This document shows positions 9,363 to 21,911 of a stretch of 64,000 nt of DNA, in pieces; positions within the stretch are counted from its first letter, which is position 1; each line of letters starts with the position of its first letter. The position numbers and the translations under genes were made by a program. The DNA is taken from contig JARCOQ010000005.1 in assembly GCA_029207755.1 (NCBI GenBank), positions 49,565,563 to 49,629,562 on the forward strand, written 5' to 3'. The notes beneath the pieces are model-generated. The model saw only the letters and a list, made by a program, of their open reading frames with translations, did not search any database and was not told where the DNA came from. Source of the stretch: Chamaea fasciata (taxonomy: Eukaryota; Chordata; Aves; Passeriformes; Sylviidae).

Positions 9363-9406
9363 GTAACACTCAGCTGTTCTTAAGGTAAAATTCAAGCTTC
9401 CTGCCT

Positions 9407-12400
9407 TAGAAAGAAGGCTAAGTTTTTACCTCAGCTCTACCCTCTCCAAGTTCTAGGCAAAAAAAAAAAAAAAAAAAAAAAAGTGGTGTCTTCACGCCCT
9501 CAAGCTTTTCTCCATCCTTTTTTTTTGACCCTAATTGCTCCTCCACTCGCCGTGATGCTTTTGGTTGCATGAGATAGGGGCTGCCTGGGTCACAGGAGCA
9601 GCCCAGGGAAGCAGGAGGCACGGAAGGAAAAGCGGAGGGCAACAGGCAGAAGCCATTTCCAAAGCGCTTTCCGTCTTGAATGCTGCCAAGACAAAGCACA
9701 CCCTGTGCTTTCTGGATGGAGCTCGAGCACCTCAGCAATGAGCCGAATGTTTAGGCTGCAGACACCGGGGCTTGCTATCCCTGCTTCTCCTTTGCCTCGG
9801 TGTATTTTACACAAGCAGGCAATGAACGCAACCAGGTGCCTACAACCAGAAGCAGGCACGGCAACAGTTCAGCCACATCCAATTTAACCTCAGCGGAGAA
9901 GGAGAAGCGCTAAAGCAGCAGCGAGTACCGCAAAACCACCGCATCAGGGGGAACGCCAAACATGTCTTTGGTGATTTCTACTGCTGGGACACGGTCACAC
10001 TTGTCTGTGCGGTGCAACCACCAAGGGTTTCTATCCTCCTCTCCCGAAAAAACGAGTGCTACGCTTTGGTTTTGCCCGGCACTGAGAGGCTGCGCTGGTA
10101 GCTTGCCGAGCTTCCCTAGCTCGCCGCAGTTCACGCGCCTTACGTAGATGACGCAGCAGAGGCTATTCAGGAAAGTTAGCGTAGGTTACGCAATCGACGT
10201 AAATCGCCTCGGCTGCCCAAGTTCCCTGGCGGATCGGGATTGCTGGTGCCCAGGGCAACTGTTTTTTTTCCTAAGGTTCAAAGCAAGAAGCTAGAGGAGG
10301 AAGTTCTGCTAAAAAATCCAAACATCAGCGGAGCTGGCAGACTTAGACCAAAAGCAGAAAAAGCTGAAAAGATGCTCGGTGTTCCAAGCTGCACACTTCG
10401 ATTTTCAAGCAGAGAAAGAAGGACAAAAAAGAAAAAAAATATTCTTAGCACCCTGATGAAACATTCACTACCAACTACAGATACTGGGAGGCTGAAAGTC
10501 AGAAGATGGCTTTAACATCCCTTTTCTTCACGGGCTTAACGGTCATTTTCTTGGACAACACCTCATCTAAGCTTTAAGGCCTTAGCAGAAGTTTTACCAT
10601 CTTTCCCATTCACTTTCTATAAAATTCCTCTTAGTGGGCAATGAAGGAAATCAGTCATATTTCATATCTGCCAATCATAGAATCACCTCTTTCTTCTAGA
10701 GAAAGAAAACCAAACCAAAACCAAACCAAACCAAAAAACCCCAACAAAACAACAACAACAAACCACAGAAGAAAGCAGACAAAAAAACCAAACCAACAGG
10801 TTTCTGAAACTTGCTTTGAAAGAGAAAAGCTGGATTCCAAGACTAACTGTGAAGCATCCTCCTTTGACTAGAAATGGGATTTCCCACCCCAGGACACAGC
10901 AGTGCCCAGGGTAGCCCCCGAACCCTGCAGAGCCCAGCTCTGCTGAGGTGGGGAGCAGCTTTGGTCTCTTCTTCCAGGCAGCCTGGAGCAAGCACAAACA
11001 GCAGCAGACAAAGCTCACCCAAGCCCCTGGCTTCATGACCTCCTAGGCAGAGCAACAGCAGTCATGAATATTTAATCCAAATATACTCTGTTGATTTATC
11101 AACGAGTCTTTTTGGCATGACTTGAAACCTACACAATTAAATATAGTAGAGAGGATGTAGAAAGGAGTGAAATTTCAGGTCCACAATACCTTCCTTCGGT
11201 TTTGCTAGGGCTACGCAAGAAAACAGCCACAGGAAGATAGAAGATGATCTATTAAATCAAGACCAACTTTTTTGGTGAACATCTTGTACACAAGAAGAGA
11301 GTTTTAACGGGGATGCCTGCTCCTTGCAAAGCACCTACATTTTATTTTAGACAAGAAGGAATACGGAGGAGATACAGTCACATTCTACTTTTACTGCAGC
11401 TGAATGAGCAGCGGTCTCAGTGTTCACTGAAGAATGAGAATTGGCATTGGTTTGAAACACTCAATGAAGATGTCAATGGCATTTGCTTTTCTAAAGAACT
11501 TCTTCTGCCCGTGTAAGATTTTTCTTTAAAGTGCATTTTAGGAAAAAGAAGAGTAATAATAATAATTAAAAAAAACCAAAAATCAGTAAGACCCCAAAAT
11601 CCACGAGAAGTATTTTTGGAGCTGCCATCAACAATCCATAGCCTTAAGTCCAGCCACAGAACAGAAGCAGCTCCAGTGACTCAGCCACGTCACGTGAGTT
11701 CCAGTAGCCTCGAATGCACTGAAGGCATTGTGTCTTGCTTCATTGGGTACTATGTTGCACTGTACGGAAGTCTATCAAAGCCAGCTGAATGAAATGAACA
11801 ATTATTTCTATTTCAAGAAGGAAAAGCACTTGACCAGGAAATACAGAAGAAGACTGGACAGAGATTGGCAAATAAGGCAAGACTGCAGCACCCCTTGCTA
11901 AAACACCAAATGAACACCTGCAAAACACAGAAAAAAGTCTGCCTTCTTCTTTTATCGTCACTAAAGTGGACAGTCTACCTGCTTCCTGGGTCCAAACATA
12001 GTTCAAACTGCAAATTGTTCGTTTGTTTCAACTGCACGGTGAAGAATCCTCAGCAAACCATGCCCTGCTCCATTTATGATCAACGTATTCTTGTTCGGCT
12101 TCTTGGGAAAGTTTCCAAGGAGATTTTCATCATATTGGTCGTGATGAAATACTAAAGAAACCACCCAGGAATCGCATTTTCTAACTACAGAACTGCTCCT
12201 GACATCTGTAGCAAAATTTAATTCGCTTTTCTTTGTCCTCTAACGCACCCATTAATATTGGTCACTTAACAACACTGAGCTCTCTTCACTTGCACTTGCA
12301 CTTTCGGTTTCTTTTTTTTCCAGCTTGATGCTGCCTCAGAAACGATGTCTGCAGGAGCTGCACGTTAGACAGGCACGTCAGCTCTTCAGAAAGTGGAGGC

Positions 12401-12531
12401 TGTAAGGATTAAAAGGGACTCTCTCAAGTGGAAGGCAGGATTCTGGCTTGCAGGGCTGCTGTCCATGCTCAGAAGGACAGCAGCAAGGTAACACTCAGCT
12501 GTTCTTAAGGTAAAATTCAAGCTTCCTGCCT
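9407..12531 (+). repeat. Unit 4, main-type copy, near twin of unit 3
   Basis: The poly(A) is 9459-9482 (24 nt, about half that of unit 3), the CpG core 10090-10240 and the candidate exon 12324-12487. It shares with unit 3 the TCACTAAAG, CTAACTACAG and AATTCGC alleles, a combination not seen together elsewhere in the window. That suggests the pair arose by a recent single-unit duplication, with later change mostly in the homopolymer. Confidence 0.97.
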
Positions 12532-15500
12532 TAGAAAGAAGGCTAAGTTTTTACCTCAGCTCTACCCTCTCCAAGTTCTAGGCAAAAAAAAAAAAAAAAA
12601 AAAAAAGTGGTGTCTTCACGCCCTCAAGCTTTTCTCCATCCTTTTTTTTTGACCCTAATTGCTCCTCCACTCGCCGTGATGCTTTTGGTTGCATGAGATA
12701 GGGGCTGCCTGGGTCACAGGAGCAGCCCAGGGAAGCAGGAGGCACGGAAGGAAAAGCGGAGGGCAACAGGCAGAAGCCATTTCCAAAGCGCTTTCCGTCT
12801 TGAATGCTGCCAAGACAAAGCACACCCTGTGCTTTCTGGATGGAGCTCGAGCACCTCAGCAATGAGCCGAATGTTTAGGCTGCAGACACCGGGGCTTGCT
12901 ATCCCTGCTTCTCCTTTGCCTCGGTGTATTTTACACAAGCAGGCAATGAACGCAACCAGGTGCCTACAACCAGAAGCAGGCACGGCAACAGTTCAGCCAC
13001 ATCCAATTTAACCTCAGCGGAGAAGGAGAAGCGCTAAAGCAGCAGCGAGTACCGCAAAACCACCGCATCAGGGGGAACGCCAAACATGTCTTTGGTGATT
13101 TCTACTGCTGGGACACGGTCACACTTGTCTGTGCGGTGCAACCACCAAGGGTTTCTATCCTCCTCTCCCGAAAAAACGAGTGCTACGCTTTGGTTTTGCC
13201 CGGCACTGAGAGGCTGCGCTGGTAGCTTGCCGAGCTTCCCTAGCTCGCCGCAGTTCACGCGCCTTACGTAGATGACGCAGCAGAGGCTATTCAGGAAAGT
13301 TAGCGTAGGTTACGCAATCGACGTAAATCGCCTCGGCTGCCCAAGTTCCCTGGCGGATCGGGATTGCTGGTGCCCAGGGCAACTGTTTTTTTTCCTAAGG
13401 TTCAAAGCAAGAAGCTAGAGGAGGAAGTTCTGCTAAAAAATCCAAACATCAGCGGAGCTGGCAGACTTAGACCAAAAGCAGAAAAAGCTGAAAAGATGCT
13501 CGGTGTTCCAAGCTGCACACTTCGATTTTCAAGCAGAGAAAGAAGGACAAAAAAGAAAAAAAATATTCTTAGCACCCTGATGAAACATTCACTACCAACT
13601 ACAGATACTGGGAGGCTGAAAGTCAGAAGATGGCTTTAACATCCCTTTTCTTCACGGGCTTAACGGTCATTTTCTTGGACAACACCTCATCTAAGCTTTA
13701 AGGCCTTAGCAGAAGTTTTACCATCTTTCCCATTCACTTTCTATAAAATTCCTCTTAGTGGGCAATGAAGGAAATCAGTCATATTTCATATCTGCCAATC
13801 ATAGAATCACCTCTTTCTTCTAGAGAAAGAAAACCAAACCAAAACCAAACCAAACCAAAAAACCCCAACAAAACAACAACAACAAACCACAGAAGAAAGC
13901 AGACAAAAAAACCAAACCAACAGGTTTCTGAAACTTGCTTTGAAAGAGAAAAGCTGGATTCCAAGACTAACTGTGAAGCATCCTCCTTTGACTAGAAATG
14001 GGATTTCCCACCCCAGGACACAGCAGTGCCCAGGGTAGCCCCCGAACCCTGCAGAGCCCAGCTCTGCTGAGGTGGGGAGCAGCTTTGGTCTCTTCTTCCA
14101 GGCAGCCTGGAGCAAGCACAAACAGCAGCAGACAAAGCTCACCCAAGCCCCTGGCTTCATGACCTCCTAGGCAGAGCAACAGCAGTCATGAATATTTAAT
14201 CCAAATATACTCTGTTGATTTATCAACGAGTCTTTTTGGCATGACTTGAAACCTACACAATTAAATATAGTAGAGAGGATGTAGAAAGGAGTGAAATTTC
14301 AGGTCCACAATACCTTCCTTCGGTTTTGCTAGGGCTACGCAAGAAAACAGCCACAGGAAGATAGAAGATGATCTATTAAATCAAGACCAACTTTTTTGGT
14401 GAACATCTTGTACACAAGAAGAGAGTTTTAACGGGGATGCCTGCTCCTTGCAAAGCACCTACATTTTATTTTAGACAAGAAGGAATACGGAGGAGATACA
14501 GTCACATTCTACTTTTACTGCAGCTGAATGAGCAGCGGTCTCAGTGTTCACTGAAGAATGAGAATTGGCATTGGTTTGAAACACTCAATGAAGATGTCAA
14601 TGGCATTTGCTTTTCTAAAGAACTTCTTCTGCCCGTGTAAGATTTTTCTTTAAAGTGCATTTTAGGAAAAAGAAGAGTAATAATAATAATTAAAAAAAAC
14701 CAAAAATCAGTAAGACCCCAAAATCCACGAGAAGTATTTTTGGAGCTGCCATCAACAATCCATAGCCTTAAGTCCAGCCACAGAACAGAAGCAGCTCCAG
14801 TGACTCAGCCACGTCACGTGAGTTCCAGTAGCCTCGAATGCACTGAAGGCATTGTGTCTTGCTTCATTGGGTACTATGTTGCACTGTACGGAAGTCTATC
14901 AAAGCCAGCTGAATGAAATGAACAATTATTTCTATTTCAAGAAGGAAAAGCACTTGACCAGGAAATACAGAAGAAGACTGGACAGAGATTGGCAAATAAG
15001 GCAAGACTGCAGCACCCCTTGCTAAAACACCAAATGAACACCTGCAAAACACAGAAAAAAGTCTGCCTTCTTCTTTTATCGTCGCTAAAGTGGACAGTCT
15101 ACCTGCTTCCTGGGTCCAAACATAGTTCAAACTGCAAATTGTTCGTTTGTTTCAACTGCACGGTGAAGAATCCTCAGCAAACCATGCCCTGCTCCATTTA
15201 TGATCAACGTATTCTTGTTCGGCTTCTTGGGAAAGTTTCCAAGGAGATTTTCATCATATTGGTCGTGATGAAATACTAAAGAAACCACCCAGGAATCGCA
15301 TTTTCTAACGACAGAACTGCTCCTGACATCTGTAGCAAAATTTAATTCGCTTTTCTTTGTCCTCTAACGCACCCATTAATATTGGTCACTTAACAACACT
15401 GAGCTCTCTTCACTTGCACTTGCACTTTCGGTTTCTTTTTTTTCCAGCTTGATGCTGCCTCAGAAACGATGTCTGCAGGAGCTGCACGTTAGACAGGCAC

Positions 15501-15655
15501 GTCAGCTCTTCAGAAAGTGGAGGCTGTAAGGATTAAAAGGGACTCTCTCAAGTGGAAGGCAGGATTCTGGCTTGCAGGGCTGCTGTCCATGCTCAGAAGG
15601 ACAGCAGCAAGGTAACACTCAGCTGTTCTTAAGGTAAAATTCAAGCTTCCTGCCT
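12532..15655 (+). repeat. Unit 5, main-type copy
   Basis: The poly(A) is 12584-12606 (23 nt), the CpG core 13214-13364 and the candidate exon 15448-15611. It keeps AATTCGC like units 3-4 but has TCGCTAAAG and CTAACGACAG like most later copies. It is the last copy with the A allele in the C/A-rich tract (AACCAAACC); from unit 6 on the tract reads AACCGAACC. Confidence 0.97.
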
Positions 15656-18600
15656 TAGAAAGAAGGCTAAGTTTTTACCTCAGCTCTACCCTCTCCAAGT
15701 TCTAGGCAAAAAAAAAAAAAAAAAAAAAAAAAAGTGGTGTCTTCACGCCCTCAAGCTTTTCTCCATCCTTTTTTTTTGACCCTAATTGCTCCTCCACTCG
15801 CCGTGATGCTTTTGGTTGCATGAGATAGGGGCTGCCTGGGTCACAGGAGCAGCCCAGGGAAGCAGGAGGCACGGAAGGAAAAGCGGAGGGCAACAGGCAG
15901 AAGCCATTTCCAAAGCGCTTTCCGTCTTGAATGCTGCCAAGACAAAGCACACCCTGTGCTTTCTGGATGGAGCTCGAGCACCTCAGCAATGAGCCGAATG
16001 TTTAGGCTGCAGACACCGGGGCTTGCTATCCCTGCTTCTCCTTTGCCTCGGTGTATTTTACACAAGCAGGCAATGAACGCAACCAGGTGCCTACAACCAG
16101 AAGCAGGCACGGCAACAGTTCAGCCACATCCAATTTAACCTCAGCGGAGAAGGAGAAGCGCTAAAGCAGCAGCGAGTACCGCAAAACCACCGCATCAGGG
16201 GGAACGCCAAACATGTCTTTGGTGATTTCTACTGCTGGGACACGGTCACACTTGTCTGTGCGGTGCAACCACCAAGGGTTTCTATCCTCCTCTCCCGAAA
16301 AAACGAGTGCTACGCTTTGGTTTTGCCCGGCACTGAGAGGCTGCGCTGGTAGCTTGCCGAGCTTCCCTAGCTCGCCGCAGTTCACGCGCCTTACGTAGAT
16401 GACGCAGCAGAGGCTATTCAGGAAAGTTAGCGTAGGTTACGCAATCGACGTAAATCGCCTCGGCTGCCCAAGCTCCCTGGCGGGATCGGGTTGCTGGTGC
16501 CCAGGGCAACTGTTTTTTTTCCTAAGGTTCAAAGCAAGAAGCTAGAGGAGGAAGTTCTGCTAAAAAATCCAAACATCAGCGGAGCTGGCAGACTTAGACC
16601 AAAAGCAGAAAAAGCTGAAAAGATGCTCGGTGTTCCAAGCTGCACACTTCGATTTTCAAGCAGAGAAAGAAGGACAAAAAAGAAAAAAAATATTCTTAGC
16701 ACCCTGATGAAACATTCACTACCAACTACAGATACTGGGAGGCTGAAAGTCAGAAGATGGCTTTAACATCCCTTTTCTTCACGGGCTTAACGGTCATTTT
16801 CTTGGACAACACCTCATCTAAGCTTTAAGGCCTTAGCAGAAGTTTTACCATCTTTCCCATTCACTTTCTATAAAATTCCTCTTAGTGGGCAATGAAGGAA
16901 ATCAGTCATATTTCATATCTGCCAATCATAGAATCACCTCTTTCTTCTAGAGAAAGAAAACCAAACCAAAACCAAACCGAACCAAAAAACCCCAACAAAA
17001 CAACAACAACAAACCACAGAAGAAAGCAGACAAAAAAACCAAACCAACAGGTTTCTGAAACTTGCTTTGAAAGAGAAAAGCTGGATTCCAAGACTAACTG
17101 TGAAGCATCCTCCTTTGACTAGAAATGGGATTTCCCACCCCAGGACACAGCAGTGCCCAGGGTAGCCCCCGAACCCTGCAGAGCCCAGCTCTGCTGAGGT
17201 GGGGAGCAGCTTTGGTCTCTTCTTCCAGGCAGCCTGGAGCAAGCACAAACAGCAGCAGACAAAGCTCACCCAAGCCCCTGGCTTCATGACCTCCTAGGCA
17301 GAGCAACAGCAGTCATGAATATTTAATCCAAATATACTCTGTTGATTTATCAACGAGTCTTTTTGGCATGACTTGAAACCTACACAATTAAATATAGTAG
17401 AGAGGATGTAGAAAGGAGTGAAATTTCAGGTCCACAATACCTTCCTTCGGTTTTGCTAGGGCTACGCAAGAAAACAGCCACAGGAAGATAGAAGATGATC
17501 TATTAAATCAAGACCAACTTTTTTGGTGAACATCTTGTACACAAGAAGAGAGTTTTAACGGGGATGCCTGCTCCTTGCAAAGCACCTACATTTTATTTTA
17601 GACAAGAAGGAATACGGAGGAGATACAGTCACATTCTACTTTTACTGCAGCTGAATGAGCAGCGGTCTCAGTGTTCACTGAAGAATGAGAATTGGCATTG
17701 GTTTGAAACACTCAATGAAGATGTCAATGGCATTTGCTTTTCTAAAGAACTTCTTCTGCCCGTGTAAGATTTTTCTTTAAAGTGCATTTTAGGAAAAAGA
17801 AGAGTAATAATAATAATTAAAAAAAACCAAAAATCAGTAAGACCCCAAAATCCACGAGAAGTATTTTTGGAGCTGCCATCAACAATCCATAGCCTTAAGT
17901 CCAGCCACAGAACAGAAGCAGCTCCAGTGACTCAGCCACGTCACGTGAGTTCCAGTAGCCTCGAATGCACTGAAGGCATTGTGTCTTGCTTCATTGGGTA
18001 CTATGTTGCACTGTACGGAAGTCTATCAAAGCCAGCTGAATGAAATGAACAATTATTTCTATTTCAAGAAGGAAAAGCACTTGACCAGGAAATACAGAAG
18101 AAGACTGGACAGAGATTGGCAAATAAGGCAAGACTGCAGCACCCCTTGCTAAAACACCAAATGAACACCTGCAAAACACAGAAAAAAGTCTGCCTTCTTC
18201 TTTTATCGTCGCTAAAGTGGACAGTCTACCTGCTTCCTGGGTCCAAACATAGTTCAAACTGCAAATTGTTCGTTTGTTTCAACTGCACGGTGAAGAATCC
18301 TCAGCAAACCATGCCCTGCTCCATTTATGATCAACGTATTCTTGTTCGGCTTCTTGGGAAAGTTTCCAAGGAGATTTTCATCATATTGGTCGTGATGAAA
18401 TACTAAAGAAACCACCCAGGAATCGCATTTTCTAACGACAGAACTGCTCCTGACATCTGTAGCAAAATTTAATTTGCTTTTCTTTGTCCTCTAACGCACC
18501 CATTAATATTGGTCACTTAACAACACTGAGCTCTCTTCACTTGCACTTGCACTTTCGGTTTCTTTTTTTTCCAGCTTGATGCTGCCTCAGAAACGATGTC

Positions 18601-18782
18601 TGCAGGAGCTGCACGTTAGACAGGCACGTCAGCTCTTCAGAAAGTGGAGGCTGTAAGGATTAAAAGGGACTCTCTCAAGTGGAAGGCAGGATTCTGGCTT
18701 GCAGGGCTGCTGTCCATGCTCAGAAGGACAGCAGCAAGGTAACACTCAGCTGTTCTTAAGGTAAAATTCAAGCTTCCTGCCT
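15656..18782 (+). repeat. Unit 6, main-type copy with a local one-base shift beside the CpG core
   Basis: The poly(A) is 15708-15733 (26 nt), the CpG core 16341-16491 and the candidate exon 18575-18738. It is the first copy with AACCGAACC. At 16471-16492 it reads AGCTCCCTGG then CGGGATCGGGTT, where other copies have AGTTCCCTGG then CGGATCGGGATT. The length is unchanged, so this looks like one substitution plus a compensating insertion and deletion. No other unit shows it. Confidence 0.97.
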
Positions 18783-21700
18783 TAGAAAGAAGGCTAAGTT
18801 TTTACCTCAGCTCTACCCTCTCCAAGTTCTAGGCAAAAAAAAAAAAAAAAAAAAAAAAAAAAGTGGTGTCTTCACGCCCTCAAGCTTTTCTCCATCCTTT
18901 TTTTTTGACCCTAATTGCTCCTCCACTCGCCGTGATGCTTTTGGTTGCATGAGATAGGGGCTGCCTGGGTCACAGGAGCAGCCCAGGGAAGCAGGAGGCA
19001 CGGAAGGAAAAGCGGAGGGCAACAGGCAGAAGCCATTTCCAAAGCGCTTTCCGTCTTGAATGCTGCCAAGACAAAGCACACCCTGTGCTTTCTGGATGGA
19101 GCTCGAGCACCTCAGCAATGAGCCGAATGTTTAGGCTGCAGACACCGGGGCTTGCTATCCCTGCTTCTCCTTTGCCTCGGTGTATTTTACACAAGCAGGC
19201 AATGAACGCAACCAGGTGCCTACAACCAGAAGCAGGCACGGCAACAGTTCAGCCACATCCAATTTAACCTCAGCGGAGAAGGAGAAGCGCTAAAGCAGCA
19301 GCGAGTACCGCAAAACCACCGCATCAGGGGGAACGCCAAACATGTCTTTGGTGATTTCTACTGCTGGGACACGGTCACACTTGTCTGTGCGGTGCAATCA
19401 CCAAGGGTTTCTATCCTCCTCTCCCGAAAAAACGAGTGCTACGCTTTGGTTTTGCCCGGCACTGAGAGGCTGCGCTGGTAGCTTGCCGAGCTTCCCTAGC
19501 TCGCCGCAGTTCACGCGCCTTACGTAGATGACGCAGCAGAGGCTATTCAGGAAAGTTAGCGTAGGTTACGCAATCGACGTAAATCGCCTCGGCTGCCCAA
19601 GTTCCCTGGCGGATCGGGATTGCTGGTGCCCAGGGCAACTGTTTTTTTTCCTAAGGTTCAAAGCAAGAAGCTAGAGGAGGAAGTTCTGCTAAAAAATCCA
19701 AACATCAGCGGAGCTGGCAGACTTAGACCAAAAGCAGAAAAAGCTGAAAAGATGCTCGGTGTTCCAAGCTGCACACTTCGATTTTCAAGCAGAGAAAGAA
19801 GGACAAAAAAGAAAAAAAATATTCTTAGCACCCTGATGAAACATTCACTACCAACTACAGATACTGGGAGGCTGAAAGTCAGAAGATGGCTTTAACATCC
19901 CTTTTCTTCACGGGCTTAACGGTCATTTTCTTGGACAACACCTCATCTAAGCTTTAAGGCCTTAGCAGAAGTTTTACCATCTTTCCCATTCACTTTCTAT
20001 AAAATTCCTCTTAGTGGGCAATGAAGGAAATCAGTCATATTTCATATCTGCCAATCATAGAATCACCTCTTTCTTCTAGAGAAAGAAAACCAAACCAAAA
20101 CCAAACCGAACCAAAAAACCCCAACAAAACAACAACAACAAACCACAGAAGAAAGCAGACAAAAAAACCAAACCAACAGGTTTCTGAAACTTGCTTTGAA
20201 AGAGAAAAGCTGGATTCCAAGACTAACTGTGAAGCATCCTCCTTTGACTAGAAATGGGATTTCCCACCCCAGGACACAGCAGTGCCCAGGGTAGCCCCCG
20301 AACCCTGCAGAGCCCAGCTCTGCTGAGGTGGGGAGCAGCTTTGGTCTCTTCTTCCAGGCAGCCTGGAGCAAGCACAAACAGCAGCAGACAAAGCTCACCC
20401 AAGCCCCTGGCTTCATGACCTCCTAGGCAGAGCAACAGCAGTCATGAATATTTAATCCAAATATACTCTGTTGATTTATCAACGAGTCTTTTTGGCATGA
20501 CTTGAAACCTACACAATTAAATATAGTAGAGAGGATGTAGAAAGGAGTGAAATTTCAGGTCCACAATACCTTCCTTCGGTTTTGCTAGGGCTACGCAAGA
20601 AAACAGCCACAGGAAGATAGAAGATGATCTATTAAATCAAGACCAACTTTTTTGGTGAACATCTTGTACACAAGAAGAGAGTTTTAACGGGGATGCCTGC
20701 TCCTTGCAAAGCACCTACATTTTATTTTAGACAAGAAGGAATACGGAGGAGATACAGTCACATTCTACTTTTACTGCAGCTGAATGAGCAGCGGTCTCAG
20801 TGTTCACTGAAGAATGAGAATTGGCATTGGTTTGAAACACTCAATGAAGATGTCAATGGCATTTGCTTTTCTAAAGAACTTCTTCTGCCCGTGTAAGATT
20901 TTTCTTTAAAGTGCATTTTAGGAAAAAGAAGAGTAATAATAATAATTAAAAAAAACCAAAAATCAGTAAGACCCCAAAATCCACGAGAAGTATTTTTGGA
21001 GCTGCCATCAACAATCCATAGCCTTAAGTCCAGCCACAGAACAGAAGCAGCTCCAGTGACTCAGCCACGTCACGTGAGTTCCAGTAGCCTCGAATGCACT
21101 GAAGGCATTGTGTCTTGCTTCATTGGGTACTATGTTGCACTGTACGGAAGTCTATCAAAGCCAGCTGAATGAAATGAACAATTATTTCTATTTCAAGAAG
21201 GAAAAGCACTTGACCAGGAAATACAGAAGAAGACTGGACAGAGATTGGCAAATAAGGCAAGACTGCAGCACCCCTTGCTAAAACACCAAATGAACACCTG
21301 CAAAACACAGAAAAAAGTCTGCCTTCTTCTTTTATCGTCGCTAAAGTGGACAGTCTACCTGCTTCCTGGGTCCAAACATAGTTCAAACTGCAAATTGTTC
21401 GTTTGTTTCAACTGCACGGTGAAGAATCCTCAGCAAACCATGCCCTGCTCCATTTATGATCAACGTATTCTTGTTCGGCTTCTTGGGAAAGTTTCCAAGG
21501 AGATTTTCATCATATTGGTCGTGATGAAATACTAAAGAAACCACCCAGGAATCGCATTTTCTAACGACAGAACTGCTCCTGACATCTGTAGCAAAATTTA
21601 ATTTGCTTTTCTTTGTCCTCTAACGCACCCATTAATATTGGTCACTTAACAACACTGAGCTCTCTTCACTTGCACTTGCACTTTCGGTTTCTTTTTTTTC

Positions 21701-21911
21701 CAGCTTGATGCTGCCTCAGAAACGATGTCTGCAGGAGCTGCACGTTAGACAGGCACGTCAGCTCTTCAGAAAGTGGAGGCTGTAAGGATTAAAAGGGACT
21801 CTCTCAAGTGGAAGGCAGGATTCTGGCTTGCAGGGCTGCTGTCCATGCTCAGAAGGACAGCAGCAAGGTAACACTCAGCTGTTCTTAAGGTAAAATTCAA
21901 GCTTCCTGCCT
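18783..21911 (+). repeat. Unit 7, main-type copy, T allele at the CAACC/CAATC site
   Basis: The poly(A) is 18835-18862 (28 nt), the CpG core 19470-19620 and the candidate exon 21704-21867. It carries T at 19398 (GCAATCACC), shared with units 8, 11, 12 and 15; the other copies have C. It has CTCAGCAAACC near 21430 and AATTTGC near 21600. Confidence 0.97.

Larger units (their letters stand above)
6261..9406 (+). repeat. Unit 3, main-type copy (reference unit)
   Basis: This is the first fully main-type (type B) copy and is used here to map sub-features. The poly(A) is 6313-6357 (45 nt), the CpG core 6965-7115 and the candidate exon 9199-9362. It carries AACCAAACC (A allele) in the C/A-rich tract, TCACTAAAG near 8833, CTAACTACAG near 9056 and AATTCGC near 9096. 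Unit 4 matches it at every diagnostic site I compared except poly(A) length. Positions in units 4-21 can be derived from the end of each unit's poly(A) tract, because everything after it is collinear. Confidence 0.97.
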
